Of a DNA stretch of 64,000 nt, positions 16,922-26,740 are shown piece after piece. Under the pieces are notes generated by a model that made no database searches, was not told where the DNA came from, and saw nothing but the letters and a program-made list of their open reading frames with translations. The stretch comes from Polystyrenella longa. GTDB lineage: Bacteria > Planctomycetota > Planctomycetia > Planctomycetales > Planctomycetaceae. Each line of letters begins with the position of its first letter. Positions within the stretch are counted from its first letter, which is position 1. A program made the translations under genes and the position numbers. The stretch is from assembly GCF_007750395.1 (NCBI RefSeq), contig NZ_CP036281.1:1513001-1577000 (forward strand), written 5' to 3'.

Positions 16922-17222
16922 GGTTTTCGCTGGCCCACTTTCTTCCAGATACGGCGCCTCGTCGCAGGTGTCCGAATAGAATACAACCGAAGCTGTTTCG
17001 ACGCTCGGAATTGATCTCGTCACAGTGATCTGTTGTGGTTTGAGTACGCGAAACCTTTTGAAAGTTTTATCTTTCGCCGCCAAAATCCGCTGCGATAAAC
17101 CGCTGCAATAAAATGTCAAATACGATAGAACCTCTGTGGTTCCGATTTTTGTAGATGCACTCCTCTCGTATAGCGAGCGGTTGGAAATCCGTTTGTTTTC
17201 CTCTTGATGTTCAGGGCCGTTT
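16922..17222. other. Intergenic region upstream of mgtE
   Basis: These 300 bases between the rpsI terminator and mgtE have no ORF that looks real. I looked for a magnesium-responsive leader fold and could not recognise one by eye. Confidence 0.35.
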
Positions 17223-18653
17223 ATGAATTCGAATGAGGACAGATTGATGTATTACAACTCATTGCTGTTGCCCGATCTCCTGCAGATGATTCAGGAGAAG
17301 GATGAAAACGGATTGCATGAGTTCTGCGAAGTGTTCCATCCGGCGAATTGCGCCGAGGTCTTGGAGTCACTGAGTCCGGAAGACTTCTGGTACGTCATGA
17401 GGTGCAGCGACAAGCAGTCCCGCATGAACGCTTTTTCCTTTCTGGATTTGGCGAAGCAGTCGGAGTTCATGGCGTTTGAGCAGGATGATCAGACCGTGCA
17501 GGTCAGCATTCTGGAAGGGATGGCTCCGGACGATAGGGTCGACTTGTTGTCACGTCTCGACAACGATCGTGGAAGGCAACTGGTTTCGCGCTTAAGTGAA
17601 ACAGAACGGAATACTGTACGGGAACTGCTCGCCTACGAAGAGGAGCGAGAGGACAGTGCCGGGGCGATCATGACGACCGAGTTCGCCTGGTTGCCCCAGA
17701 ACCTGACTGCCGAAGAGGCGATTGCCCGGTTGCGTCGGCAGGCCCATGACCGTGAAACCATTTATTACATCTTCATCCTGGAAGAAGAACGCCGCCTGCG
17801 GGGGTTGGTTTCGTTTCGCCAGTTACTCCTGGCGGATCCCAGTGCGAAGATGGTCGACATCATGCAGCGAGATGTCGTGACAGTCCGGATCGAGGATGAC
17901 CGGGAATTTGTTGCCTCCGAGATTGCTAAATACGACTTGCTGGCGATCCCGGTTGTGGACAATCAATACCGCCTCGTTGGGATCGTCACTCACGACGATA
18001 TTATTGACGTTCTCCAGGAGGAGGCCACGGAAGACGCCCATCGTCAAGGGGCGGTGGCGCCGTTGGAAGACAGCTATCTCACGACATCGATTCTGACCCT
18101 GGTATACAAACGAGGTGTCTGGTTGATCCTGCTGTTAGTGGCGGCCGCATTCACGGTGAATGTTCTAAAGAGGTTCGAGTACGAAATGGTCACGCAGCTT
18201 AAGCATGGCTGGTTGCTTTGGTTTCTACCGCTCGTCATTGCCAGTGGCGGCAATACAGGTTCACAATCGGCGACGTTGGTAATTCGTTTATTGACGCTGG
18301 AAGATATGCGGCGGAATGAAACGCTAAAACTGGTGATGCGAGAATTCATGCTGGCAGTGCTCCTGGGAAGTGGCCTGGGCTTGCTGACATTTCTGATTGC
18401 GCGATTCTTCTGGATGGACGAACCCACAGTCCGTGCCGTAGGAGAGGCGTCTCTGATGATGAAGTCGAGCGTCGTCGGAATCACTGTATTCCTGGTGGTC
18501 ATCATGGGGTCGGTGACGGGAGCGACTTTGCCACTGATGTTTAAGAAATTGGGTATGGACCCGGCCTTGATGTCCAACCCGCTTATTTCAGCTTTGGTCG
18601 ACTTCTTCGGTCTGATCGTATACTACGCCGTCGCTTCCACGATGCTTACTTGA
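17223..18653 (+). CDS. mgtE: MgtE-family magnesium transporter
   Basis: This 476-residue protein has the MgtE order. An N-terminal superhelical domain (~20-130) contains LLSRLDNDRGRQLVSRLSE. A CBS pair follows (~135-260; TTEFAWLPQNLTAEEAI, VVDNQYRLVGIVTHDDIIDVLQEE). Then come five transmembrane helices with the pore signature PLVIASGGNTGSQSATLVIRLL and the later PLISALVDFFGLIVYY. It imports Mg2+ and is gated by Mg2+ binding to the cytosolic domains. ATG 17223 is used; ATG 17247 has a better site (GAGG 9 bases before) and would shorten it by eight residues. It stands alone between intergenic stretches. Confidence 0.94.
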   Translation: MNSNEDRLMYYNSLLLPDLLQMIQEKDENGLHEFCEVFHPANCAEVLESLSPEDFWYVMRCSDKQSRMNAFSFLDLAKQSEFMAFEQDDQTVQVSILEGMAPDDRVDLLSRLDNDRGRQLVSRLSETERNTVRELLAYEEEREDSAGAIMTTEFAWLPQNLTAEEAIARLRRQAHDRETIYYIFILEEERRLRGLVSFRQLLLADPSAKMVDIMQRDVVTVRIEDDREFVASEIAKYDLLAIPVVDNQYRLVGIVTHDDIIDVLQEEATEDAHRQGAVAPLEDSYLTTSILTLVYKRGVWLILLLVAAAFTVNVLKRFEYEMVTQLKHGWLLWFLPLVIASGGNTGSQSATLVIRLLTLEDMRRNETLKLVMREFMLAVLLGSGLGLLTFLIARFFWMDEPTVRAVGEASLMMKSSVVGITVFLVVIMGSVTGATLPLMFKKLGMDPALMSNPLISALVDFFGLIVYYAVASTMLT

Positions 18654-18960
18654 GGGCAGGGGCGAATACCGAGTCAGAAGAGCTCACTATAGTGCTCTGG
18701 CAGCCGACCTATGTCAGATAGTAATTCGTATTTGTTCTCGGCTAAGAGTTCTTGGGCACGGTGGTTATCAGTTGTTTTAAAACTAATACCATACACAGCA
18801 GAGTTCGCTTGGGATCGCTCCCAGTAAATAATGGGTCAGTCTCGCCCCTTAGTCTCTCCGTGTCTTGTTGGTTCAAAGTAAGACCCTGCAATTGCCAGAC
18901 ATAGACCGGTGGTAGACAGAGCAATAGAGCGAGATCCGCCACACCCGTCTTAGATAAGCA
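18654..18960. other. Intergenic region between convergent genes
   Basis: These 307 bases separate the 3' ends of mgtE and the MutS-like gene. No gene, strong hairpin or repeat was recognised. Confidence 0.35.
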
Positions 18961-20982
18961 CTAAGGGCTATCCTGTTTTTCTGCCGGTTCCGTTAAGCCG
19001 ATAATTCGCATCAGTTCGAGTGCATTGCTGTGCTGCACAACGCCATCCTGAATGTGGTAGTCGAACTTTAGTTCGCCCGCTTCCAGTCGGTCTTCAAAAT
19101 GAATATTGCGAGCGGAAACGGACAAGTCTGGAACGATCTTAGTGAGTGATAGATCGTGAGTCGTGACCAGGCCAACGGCGTCATGTTCCAAGAGATTACG
19201 GATAACGGCCTCGGCACCCTCGCGCCGGTCGTGGGAGTTCGTTCCCTGGAGGATTTCATCCAGCAGGAACAACACAGGCAAGCCACCCGGTTTGCGGGTT
19301 AATTCTACCACCACCTTCAGTCGTGAGATCACGGCGAAGAAGTGGGAAAACCCTTGTTGCAGCGAATCAGCAACACGCATCGTGGTGCCGATCTGGAACC
19401 GGGAAATCGTCAACGAAGTGGCACAGACCGGGGCTCCAGTGTACGCGAGCGCGGCATTCAATCCGACGGTCCGTAGGAGTGTGCTTTTTCCGGACATGTT
19501 TGATCCGCTAACCATCAGGAAGGCAGGGTCGCGACCGAAGGTCAGGTCATTGTGAACTCTCTTCTGGAAGGCAAGCAGAGGGTGCCCCATCCCGGTGACT
19601 TCGAATGTCGGTCCCTCTTCGGTGACTTCAGGGAACGGAAAGTCAGCATGTTCAAAATGAAAGCTGGCCAGGGAACAGAGTGCTTCAAACTGACCGACGG
19701 TTTCCAACCAGTCCGGGATGTGGTCTCCTACCGCCGCTTTCCATTTCTCAATCGAATGGACGACATGGACTGGAAGGCAGAATAGAAAGGCGAGAGGAGC
19801 GAAGAACTGATTGCGGACACAGTTCTGTAATCGTTGTACAAGGCGGTCGAAGTGATTCACTTCGTAGGAGGGAGGATGTCCTTCTGTTTCCAGCTTTTGT
19901 TGGAGCTGTTTCAAAAGAGGGGATTCAAACGACTGCCGTTCAATCACGAACAGGACTCGGGAAAGGATTCTTAACCCGCTGGCCGCTTGATCGGCTTGGA
20001 TGCTTAGTTCATGGATCTGTTTTCGAAACAAAAGCAGGAATGGAGTTTGAACCAAAAGGGTGATGAATAACGGATGGGCGCCCCAGGCCTGGAAAAGATA
20101 TCCAAGCAAAGCAACCGTCGAGCTGATTGCTACCAGGCCAGCGAATAGACGCTTCCAAAGGGCGATCGGTTGTGGAGGAATGTTGAACCACTGTACTAAA
20201 TGGGTTTGATCTTCCTCGTCGAGGTTATCTGACTTTTTCGATGAAAGCAGTGCCAGTTCTTCTCGCAGGTCGAGCTTGTCGGCGAGTTCTCTGGCAGCGG
20301 ATTGTCGCAAGCGGATCTCATCCGTTGTTGCTGCGGACTTTATCCAGGATGCGAGGGTCGATTCTCCCAGCCTGGTGCGTGCCTGACAAAGGAGCTGGAA
20401 TAGCGAACCTTCGCCGAACAGATCGAGGTCGTTAGCGTAAGGGTGATCTGGATCGGAGAATCTCTCACCAGTAGGGCCGATTCCATACCAAGTGTCATTG
20501 ATGCGACGCAGGCCGGTCTCGTAGTGAGTCACGGCCGAGTGTGCCTGGCGGATTTTCTTGAGTATTCGGCCATGCACGATCACCAGCGCAACGAACAGAA
20601 ATCCCGGAAGGAGTAGCCAGAAGGCCGACCAGGAGTTTTCGCCGGACGCGAAAAACAGAAAGAGAATTGCTAACAGAAAGATTGCCCCACGTCCCATGGA
20701 GATTTTTTCTTCCTGTCTTCTCAATTGCTTGAGCTGGGAGCGATAAGAATCTCGTCGTTTCTCGTACGCAGAGCGGGCCGCTGCGCGGGCGGAATTGGTC
20801 TTTTCGAGCTGATCAGGAGCGACGGTGGCCACGGAAGGAAGAGTTTCGTTTTGCAAAGAGTTTTGATCAATGGGAGGAGGAAGACTGTTTGTGGTCAGAG
20901 TGCCGGTGTCGATGGAAAGGGGATACAGGCAGGTGGGTTGTTTTCTTCCTGAAATGACATGGGACATTCCGTCAACGGACAT
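18961..20982 (-). CDS. Membrane-anchored MutS-like ATPase
   Basis: This 673-residue protein carries the MutS domain V ATPase at the C-terminal end. It has Walker A GSNMSGKSTLLRTVGLNAAL near residue 497, the strand LFLLDEILQGTNSHDRREGA near 570 and the switch VTTHDLSLTKI. Residues ~95-135 hold two hydrophobic helices and ~255-300 hold two more. The mismatch-recognition domain I (FxE motif) is absent. The layout matches the uncharacterised MutS-related membrane proteins seen in Bacteroidetes and Planctomycetes, not the mismatch-repair enzyme. Its role is unknown; membrane tethering argues against post-replicative repair. A later ATG would trim six residues. It lies 3' of the response regulator, same strand, 55 bases away. 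Confidence 0.85.
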   Translation of the reverse strand: MSVDGMSHVISGRKQPTCLYPLSIDTGTLTTNSLPPPIDQNSLQNETLPSVATVAPDQLEKTNSARAAARSAYEKRRDSYRSQLKQLRRQEEKISMGRGAIFLLAILFLFFASGENSWSAFWLLLPGFLFVALVIVHGRILKKIRQAHSAVTHYETGLRRINDTWYGIGPTGERFSDPDHPYANDLDLFGEGSLFQLLCQARTRLGESTLASWIKSAATTDEIRLRQSAARELADKLDLREELALLSSKKSDNLDEEDQTHLVQWFNIPPQPIALWKRLFAGLVAISSTVALLGYLFQAWGAHPLFITLLVQTPFLLLFRKQIHELSIQADQAASGLRILSRVLFVIERQSFESPLLKQLQQKLETEGHPPSYEVNHFDRLVQRLQNCVRNQFFAPLAFLFCLPVHVVHSIEKWKAAVGDHIPDWLETVGQFEALCSLASFHFEHADFPFPEVTEEGPTFEVTGMGHPLLAFQKRVHNDLTFGRDPAFLMVSGSNMSGKSTLLRTVGLNAALAYTGAPVCATSLTISRFQIGTTMRVADSLQQGFSHFFAVISRLKVVVELTRKPGGLPVLFLLDEILQGTNSHDRREGAEAVIRNLLEHDAVGLVTTHDLSLTKIVPDLSVSARNIHFEDRLEAGELKFDYHIQDGVVQHSNALELMRIIGLTEPAEKQDSP

Positions 20983-21037
20983 TTTAATGGATAGGAGGGG
21001 CTGGCAGGAAGGAATTCTCAGGAGAGAGGGGAGCGGT

Positions 21038-22453
21038 TTAATTCTTTTTCAGGTCATACTCCCGAATTTTACGATAGAGAGTTCTCTCGCCAATGCCAAG
21101 CATGCTGGCTGCTTCTTCTCGTTTGCCTCCGCTTAACTCGAGGGCTTTCTGGATGTAGTACTTCTCTACGTCGGCTAACGTACGTCCAACCAAAGAGTCT
21201 GCGCCAGACAGGAAGCCTTCTGATTTTTCCCCCGTAGAACTGTAGTCGACCAGTTCCGCGATATCGAGAGGCAAGTCGTCGATATCGAGCAAACCGTCCG
21301 TATCAAGAATGATCATGCGTTCGACGCTGTTTCGCAACTGGCGAATATTCCCCGGCCAGTCGTAAAGGGTCAGCGCCTGGCGAGCTGCTTTGGAAAATCC
21401 CTGGACTTCTTTACCGCTCTTTGCCGAAAGCTCTTTCTGAAAATGTTCCAGCAGCAGCGGTACATCCACCCGGCGATCCCGAAGGGGGGGGAGATTAATC
21501 ATCACGACGCTCAGACGATAGTAAAGATCTTCGCGAAACTTCTTCGCGGCTACCAACTCTTTCAAATTGGCATTAGTCGCGGCCACGAGGCGAACGTTGA
21601 CGTCCATCTCTTCGTTGGCACCCAGTCGCGTGATTTTACGCTCTTCCAGGACACGTAACAATTTGACCTGTGTGTCGAGTGGCATCTCACCGACTTCGTC
21701 CAGGAACAAGGTGCCGCCGTTGGCGTATTCAAATTTGCCGATTCGTCTTCCCATGGCTCCCGTGAATGCGCCTTGTTCGTGACCGAAGAGTTCGCTTTCC
21801 AGAATGCTGTCGGGAAGGGCAGTAATGTTGAGCGGGACGAAAGGTTTGTTTTTGCGTAGACTGTTCTGGTGAATCGCGCGGGCGACGAGTTCCTTGCCCG
21901 TACCGCTGTCTCCTTCGATCAAAACGGTACTGTCGGTGGGGGCGACATGCTTTAAGATCTCGATGAGTTTCTGCATCTGGGGGCTGCTGCCGATGACACC
22001 CTCAAAGCCAAACTTTTCATCGAGTGATTCGATCAACTCCTGGTTGCGGCGAATCAGTTTCAGGCGTGTAGCCGCCTTTTCAACGGAAGAGCGAAGCTCG
22101 TTAATGTCGAGCGGTTTGGTGAGGTAGGTGTAAGCACCTTGCTGGATCGCAGCGACAGCCGAACGGATATCACCATGGCCGGTGACGACGATAACTTCTG
22201 CTTCCGGAAGCTCTTCTTTGGCTTTACGGAGAATGTCGAGGCCACCGATTTCGTCCATCATCATGTCGGTGATGACGACATCGAAGTTGTCACTTTCGAT
22301 CAGGCTGGAGCCTCGACTGCCTGTGGTAGCGACAACGCAATCGGAACCGACGCGTCGGAGGCTTTCCGCGACTGCCTGAGCGTGCGCTTCGTCATCGTCC
22401 ACAATCAGTACCCGAATCGGGATGTTCGAACTACTGATGGATTCGCGGCTCAC
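21038..22453 (-). CDS. NtrC-type sigma-54-dependent response regulator
   Basis: This 471-residue protein has three domains. The REC domain (~10-125) has DDDE and the phospho-acceptor Asp in [10 protein letters not shown]. The AAA+ sigma-54 interaction domain (~145-370) has Walker [16 protein letters not shown], the sigma-54 contact loop [20 protein letters not shown] and the R-finger region. The Fis-type HTH ends [20 protein letters not shown]. It activates RNA polymerase-sigma54 when phosphorylated. The GTG start has a strong GGAGGA box 6 bases upstream. The cognate kinase is encoded just upstream on the same strand. Target promoters were not identified; no -24/-12 pair was noticed nearby. 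Confidence 0.95.
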   Translation of the reverse strand: MSRESISSSNIPIRVLIVDDDEAHAQAVAESLRRVGSDCVVATTGSRGSSLIESDNFDVVITDMMMDEIGGLDILRKAKEELPEAEVIVVTGHGDIRSAVAAIQQGAYTYLTKPLDINELRSSVEKAATRLKLIRRNQELIESLDEKFGFEGVIGSSPQMQKLIEILKHVAPTDSTVLIEGDSGTGKELVARAIHQNSLRKNKPFVPLNITALPDSILESELFGHEQGAFTGAMGRRIGKFEYANGGTLFLDEVGEMPLDTQVKLLRVLEERKITRLGANEEMDVNVRLVAATNANLKELVAAKKFREDLYYRLSVVMINLPPLRDRRVDVPLLLEHFQKELSAKSGKEVQGFSKAARQALTLYDWPGNIRQLRNSVERMIILDTDGLLDIDDLPLDIAELVDYSSTGEKSEGFLSGADSLVGRTLADVEKYYIQKALELSGGKREEAASMLGIGERTLYRKIREYDLKKN

Positions 22454-22603
22454 CCTGTTCCTCCCGATAATAGACGGTTATGAATTCGATGCAGATGAAC
22501 TGGAAAATGGATTAATAGAGCCCTGTTTAACAGAGCTGATGACAAACTGGCTGACGGAACTGAAATGAAGGGTTGGTGGTGGGAACGGGTGAAAGGTGTG
22601 GGC

Positions 22604-23332
22604 TCAATCCCCAAGAGCGGGGAGGGTGATAATAAAGCGAGTCCCTTTGCCTGGCTCGCTTTCGCACTGGATTGTACCACCATGTGCCAGCACTACTTTG
22701 CGAACGGTGGGCAGCCCGAGGCCACTTCCTTCCGCTTTGCAGGAGAAGAAGGCTTGAAACATTTTTTCCTGCACTTCTTCGTTCATCCCGACACCTGTAT
22801 CAATGAATTCCAGTACGACTTTGTCATTCCGATTGTAGGTCTGTAATTCCAGCAAACCGCCATCGGGCATCGCCTGTTCGGCATTGATTGCCAAGTTTAA
22901 CAGGACTTGCCGGAAGAGGGAACGGTCAAGATTCACCAGCGGAAGGTTCGGGCTGAGATGCGGGCTGATGTCAATCTGTTGTTGTTCAGCGCGGGGTCGA
23001 TAGAACTCGATGAATTTTTCGATGGCATCAGTAATGTCCGTTGGCTGCGGATTGAGTTCACCCAGTCGGACAAACTGGAGGAAGGCATTCAGAATCTCTT
23101 CCAGATGATGGCATTCTTGTCTAACTGTTTCCAGCCGCTTGCACATCCGACGATCGCGTGGGTCTTCGGACTGGTGGAGTTCCTCTTCCAGCAGCGATGC
23201 GTTCATCGAGATCGACGAGAGTGGATTGCGAATCTCGTGGGCTAATCCACCAGCAAGAGAGGCCAACTCCGTATACTGATCGATCAGTTCGGAAGAGGTA
23301 GCTTGTTCGAGATCAACTGGCTTGTGCGACAT
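22604..23332 (-). CDS. Cytosolic sensor histidine kinase (NtrB-like)
   Basis: This short 242-residue kinase has no transmembrane segment and no PAS domain. The HisKA domain begins almost at once, with phospho-accepting His32 in GGLAHEIRNPLSSISMN. The ATPase domain shows the N-box NLAINAEQAMPDGG, G1 EFIDTGVGMNEEV and G2 CKAEGSGLGLPTVRK. The missing sensor region means its input must come from the ~30 N-terminal residues or a partner. It lies upstream of the NtrC-type regulator with a 150-base gap, forming a two-component system. Confidence 0.93.
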   Translation of the reverse strand: MSHKPVDLEQATSSELIDQYTELASLAGGLAHEIRNPLSSISMNASLLEEELHQSEDPRDRRMCKRLETVRQECHHLEEILNAFLQFVRLGELNPQPTDITDAIEKFIEFYRPRAEQQQIDISPHLSPNLPLVNLDRSLFRQVLLNLAINAEQAMPDGGLLELQTYNRNDKVVLEFIDTGVGMNEEVQEKMFQAFFSCKAEGSGLGLPTVRKVVLAHGGTIQCESEPGKGTRFIITLPALGD

Positions 23333-23458
23333 GAGACAACGATCTGATTACGAGAGTATCATCATCAAAACCGGAGAGCTGGATGGAAGTTCGTTTCGAT
23401 CCTTGATGGAATTTTGCCTGCCCGGGAAGGTCATCATCCGTGACGTTAATATAAACAA

Positions 23459-23497
23459 TTCCGGCTTGCCTGATCAAAACGAAAAAGCAAGCCGGAA
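23459..23497 (-). terminator. Hairpin terminator downstream of pnp
   Basis: TTCCGGCTTGC and GCAAGCCGGAA form a perfect 11-bp stem, flanked by outer ATAAACA/TGTTTAT. It lies 74 bases after the pnp stop and before the kinase gene. The U-run is weak, so it may instead stabilise the mRNA 3' end. Confidence 0.65.
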
Positions 23498-23570
23498 ATC
23501 ATTTGTGTTTATATCAGGTGATAACACTGGGGCTCCGCATTATGGGGAGATCACTGTTATTCCCTATTTA

Positions 23571-25697
23571 CTATTCTTCTTCAGCTTCGGAATCGGAGCC
23601 ACCGTTGGCTTCTACCAACAGAGCTTTACGGGAAAGCTTGATCCGGTTCTGGTCGTCGACAGCAATAACCTTCACTTCGAGGTGATCGCCTTCTTTGCAG
23701 ACATCGGAGACAGATTTGACGAAGCCATCAGAAAGTTCACTGATGTGGCAGAGTCCATCTTTGCCGGGAGCGATTTCCACGAAAGCACCGAAGTCTTTCA
23801 CAGAACTGACACGGCCTTTGTAGACTTTGCCGACTTTGATTTCTTCGGTCATCGCTTCGATACGAGCGATGGCGTCATCGACGGCTGCTCGGCTGCTGGA
23901 AGAGACAGTGACAAGGCCAGATTCTTCGACGTCGAGGTTGGCACCAGTTTCTTCCTGGATGGCACGAATCGTTTTACCGCCAGGTCCGATCAGGAGACCG
24001 ATTTTCTCAGGATTGATTTTGATCTGCTCAAGGCGAGGAGCGTGATCCGAGATTTCGCCACGGGGACGACGGATTTCGGACAGCATGGTTTTCAACAACT
24101 CGATACGAGCTTTGCGGGCCTGAACAAGGGTCTCACGAATAATCTTTTCGTTGATACCGTCGATTTTCAGGTCGAGCTGGATACCGGTGATCCCTTTCTG
24201 GGTACCGGCAACTTTGAAGTCCATGTCGCCGAAGTGGTCTTCGTCGCCCATAATGTCGGTCAGCAGCGTGTATTTCTCGTTCGTCTCTTTGACGATACCG
24301 ATAGAAATGCCAGCAACCGGCTGAGTGATTCGCACTCCGGCGTCCATCAGGCCGAGGGTGGCGCTACAGACGGAAGCCATAGAGCTGGAACCGTTTGATT
24401 CCAGAATGTCGGAGATCACGCGGATCGTGTACGGGAACTTATCTGCGGGGGGCAGAACGGGTTCAACCGAACGTTCTGCCAGACAACCGTGACCAATTTC
24501 ACGGCGTCCTGGTCCTCGGATCGGGCGAACTTCCCCAACGGAGAACGAGGGGAAGTAGTAGTGCAGCATGAACCGGGCAGAGCTTTCGCCGAACAGGCTG
24601 TCTGTTCGTTGCTGATCGCGGGAGGTTCCCAAAGTGATGGTCGCCATTGACTGGGTTTCACCACGGGTGAAGACAGCAGAACCGTGAACTTGGGGCAGCA
24701 TACCAACCGAGCAGGTGACTCCTCGGAGGTCATCAGGAGCACGGCCATCGAGGCGTTTGCCTTCGAGGATCAGGTCACGAACGACCTGTTTTTCGCATTT
24801 ATAGAAAGCCTCTTTCAGCTGAGGGATCGTGCCACCATTAGAGGCGACGTCGGTTCCTTCAGGAAAGTATTTCTGAATCAGCTCTTCACGGACAGCAGCA
24901 CCTTGTTCGTGACGAAGTTGTTTGCTGGTGTTCTGTTTGGCTTTTTTGAGTTTGTCGTAGCCTTCTTTTTTGATGACGTCGGTAAACGGGTTTTCGCCGG
25001 GGCCTTCGTAAACCGTTTTTTCAGCACCCATCTTTTTGACGAACTCGTCCTGCATTTCACAGATTTCGACGATCGCTTTGTGAGCGTACATAATGGCGTC
25101 AGCCATTTCGTCTTCAGGAATTTGAGCTCCGAAGCCTTCGATCATCAGGACAGATTCTTTAGAGCCGGCAACGATCAGGTCGAGGTCGCTCTCGAGGATT
25201 TCCTGATGTGTGGGGAAGAGTTTCAGTTCCCCGTCAAGGCGTCCGACGCGAACAGAAGCGATTGGGCCCTGGAAGGGAAGAGGGGCGAGCATCAGACCAG
25301 CACTGGCACCAATGGTGGTGAGTACATCGGGCTCGTTTTCACCGTCGCAGGCAAGGACGTTGGCACAAACTTGAACTTCGTCGCGAAAACCATCGGGGAA
25401 AAGCGGACGAATAGGACGGTCAGTCAGGCGGCAGGTCAGAATTTCGCGAGTGGTCGGACGACCTTCGCGTTTCAGGAAACCACCGGCAAATTTACCTGCG
25501 GCAGCAAGGCGTTCGCGGTAATCGACAGTCAGGGGGAAGAAGTCAGTACCTTCTCGGCTGGGGCCTGTTTGCACGGCGACGAACAGAACTGTCTCTCCAT
25601 ATTGTACAAGCACAGCTCCGCTGGACTGTTTGGCAAGCTCACCTGAGGTGATGGATAGAGTTCTACCAGCTAATTCTCGTTCTACTGTTACTTTCAC
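23571..25697 (-). CDS. pnp: Polyribonucleotide nucleotidyltransferase (PNPase)
   Basis: This 708-residue PNPase has both RNase PH domains (first: QTGPSREGTDFFPLTVDYRE, FAGGFLKREGRPTTREIL; second: GETQSMATITLGTSRDQQRT). A KH domain (LIGPGGKTIRAIQEETGA) and a C-terminal S1 domain (GRVSSVKDFGAFVEIAPG) follow, and the protein ends in an acidic tail (SDSEAEEE). It degrades RNA phosphorolytically 3' to 5'. The start is GTG with AGGAA 8 bases before. It is downstream of rpsO, the widespread rpsO-pnp order, with a hairpin between. Long open frames on the opposite strand are shadows of this gene. Confidence 0.97.
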   Translation of the reverse strand: MKVTVERELAGRTLSITSGELAKQSSGAVLVQYGETVLFVAVQTGPSREGTDFFPLTVDYRERLAAAGKFAGGFLKREGRPTTREILTCRLTDRPIRPLFPDGFRDEVQVCANVLACDGENEPDVLTTIGASAGLMLAPLPFQGPIASVRVGRLDGELKLFPTHQEILESDLDLIVAGSKESVLMIEGFGAQIPEDEMADAIMYAHKAIVEICEMQDEFVKKMGAEKTVYEGPGENPFTDVIKKEGYDKLKKAKQNTSKQLRHEQGAAVREELIQKYFPEGTDVASNGGTIPQLKEAFYKCEKQVVRDLILEGKRLDGRAPDDLRGVTCSVGMLPQVHGSAVFTRGETQSMATITLGTSRDQQRTDSLFGESSARFMLHYYFPSFSVGEVRPIRGPGRREIGHGCLAERSVEPVLPPADKFPYTIRVISDILESNGSSSMASVCSATLGLMDAGVRITQPVAGISIGIVKETNEKYTLLTDIMGDEDHFGDMDFKVAGTQKGITGIQLDLKIDGINEKIIRETLVQARKARIELLKTMLSEIRRPRGEISDHAPRLEQIKINPEKIGLLIGPGGKTIRAIQEETGANLDVEESGLVTVSSSSRAAVDDAIARIEAMTEEIKVGKVYKGRVSSVKDFGAFVEIAPGKDGLCHISELSDGFVKSVSDVCKEGDHLEVKVIAVDDQNRIKLSRKALLVEANGGSDSEAEEE

Positions 25698-26047
25698 GGC
25701 AAATTCCTACTACTACTAATGGCCGACATGAATTGGTGTCGAGATTACAATTCTCGCTATTTTGATAACACGTTATTGATCGTGACTGGCGAGGCGATTT
25801 CAAAACCCGTTCGGGGTCAGGAGCATGCAAGTCCGGAGACGGACGATGAATCGGGAAGCGGGGTGAAATCAGTTTAGATAAGGCGTGTAGCTACCCGCAT
25901 ACCAGTCGTTATGCAAAAGAGCAGCTACCTGTGTGACAGGGCTGCTCTTAGGGATATCGGTAATCGATATTGAATTTTGATGCGAGAGCCGCTGCCGTTC
26001 TTAGTCAGGAGGAGAGAATTCCAATAATTCCCACCTGCCTGGCAGCG
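25698..26047. other. rpsO-pnp intergenic region
   Basis: These 350 bases hold one strong hairpin at 25917-25949 (listed) and no ORF. In E. coli the equivalent spacer carries an RNase III-cleaved stem that controls pnp; only the position is comparable here. Confidence 0.5.
25917..25949 (-). terminator. Hairpin between rpsO and pnp (terminator or processing site)
   Basis: AAGAGCAGC and GCTGCTCTT form a perfect 9-bp stem that ends in TTTT on the minus strand. An inner CCTGT/ACAGG can extend the pairing around the loop. It could attenuate read-through into pnp. Confidence 0.7.
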
Positions 26048-26317
26048 TTACTTACGAATCGAAAGGCGTTCCAGCATCGAAAGATATGTTTCGTAGTTCG
26101 TCTTCTTGAGGTAGTCCAATAGACTACGACGGCGGCTGACCATAGCCAGAAGACCGCGACGGCTGGAGTGGTCTTTTTTGTTCTGCTTCAGGTGGTCGGT
26201 CAGCGTGTTGATACGATGAGTCAGGAGGGCAATTTGAACTTCTGAAGAACCACAATCGGCATCCGAAGTCCGGAATTCTGCGATTTTGTTTTGTTTTTCT
26301 TCCTGGGTAATCGACAT
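26048..26317 (-). CDS. rpsO: 30S ribosomal protein S15
   Basis: This 89-residue uS15 has the standard length. It shows the helical pattern [20 protein letters not shown], the 16S rRNA-binding [20 protein letters not shown] and the end [20 protein letters not shown]. The ATG has AAGGTAG upstream. It precedes pnp on the same strand. Confidence 0.97.
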   Translation of the reverse strand: MSITQEEKQNKIAEFRTSDADCGSSEVQIALLTHRINTLTDHLKQNKKDHSSRRGLLAMVSRRRSLLDYLKKTNYETYLSMLERLSIRK

Positions 26318-26740
26318 AGATTGTTTCTACCTTAACACTTTAACAATACGACGTTTACGGCAAATAAACGGTGACAGAATGCGTCTGTCGCCCTTGATAG
26401 CAACAGTTGTGAGCAACAGGAAGCGGGGGCTTGGTCTTCAGAATATGGTCTCCAGCGAAAGTTCGCAGTGGAGAAGTTCCTGTTTCTGAGGGTTATTGAA
26501 CCCTTGAAAGAACGGAACCCGCATGAAACGGAGCTCTGAGTGATTGCTTGAGTTGTTCTTGGACAACTTACTAGAGCGGAAAACTGTCGCCCCGATTCTT
26601 TTCCTGTTTTGAATGGGTGGATCATAAACAGTCTGAACGCAGACGTCACGCGCCAGAATGACCCTAAATCGAGAATTAGGCTGAATCGCACCCTGACTTT
26701 TCAGGCTAACTGGAGGCACGACAAGGTTGAATTGCCTATT
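26318..26740. other. Intergenic region upstream of rpsO
   Basis: These 420 bases between the NfeD-like gene stop and rpsO should include the rpsO promoter and leader. No ORF or strong hairpin was recognised. Confidence 0.35.

Noticed and set aside
23322-24398. 358-codon frame opposite the end of pnp
   Set aside because: Same reason: an antisense shadow with no family resemblance.
24684-25646. Long open frame (320 codons) opposite pnp
   Set aside because: It lies wholly antisense to a clear PNPase gene. Its composition follows from the complement of pnp codons and no motif is present.
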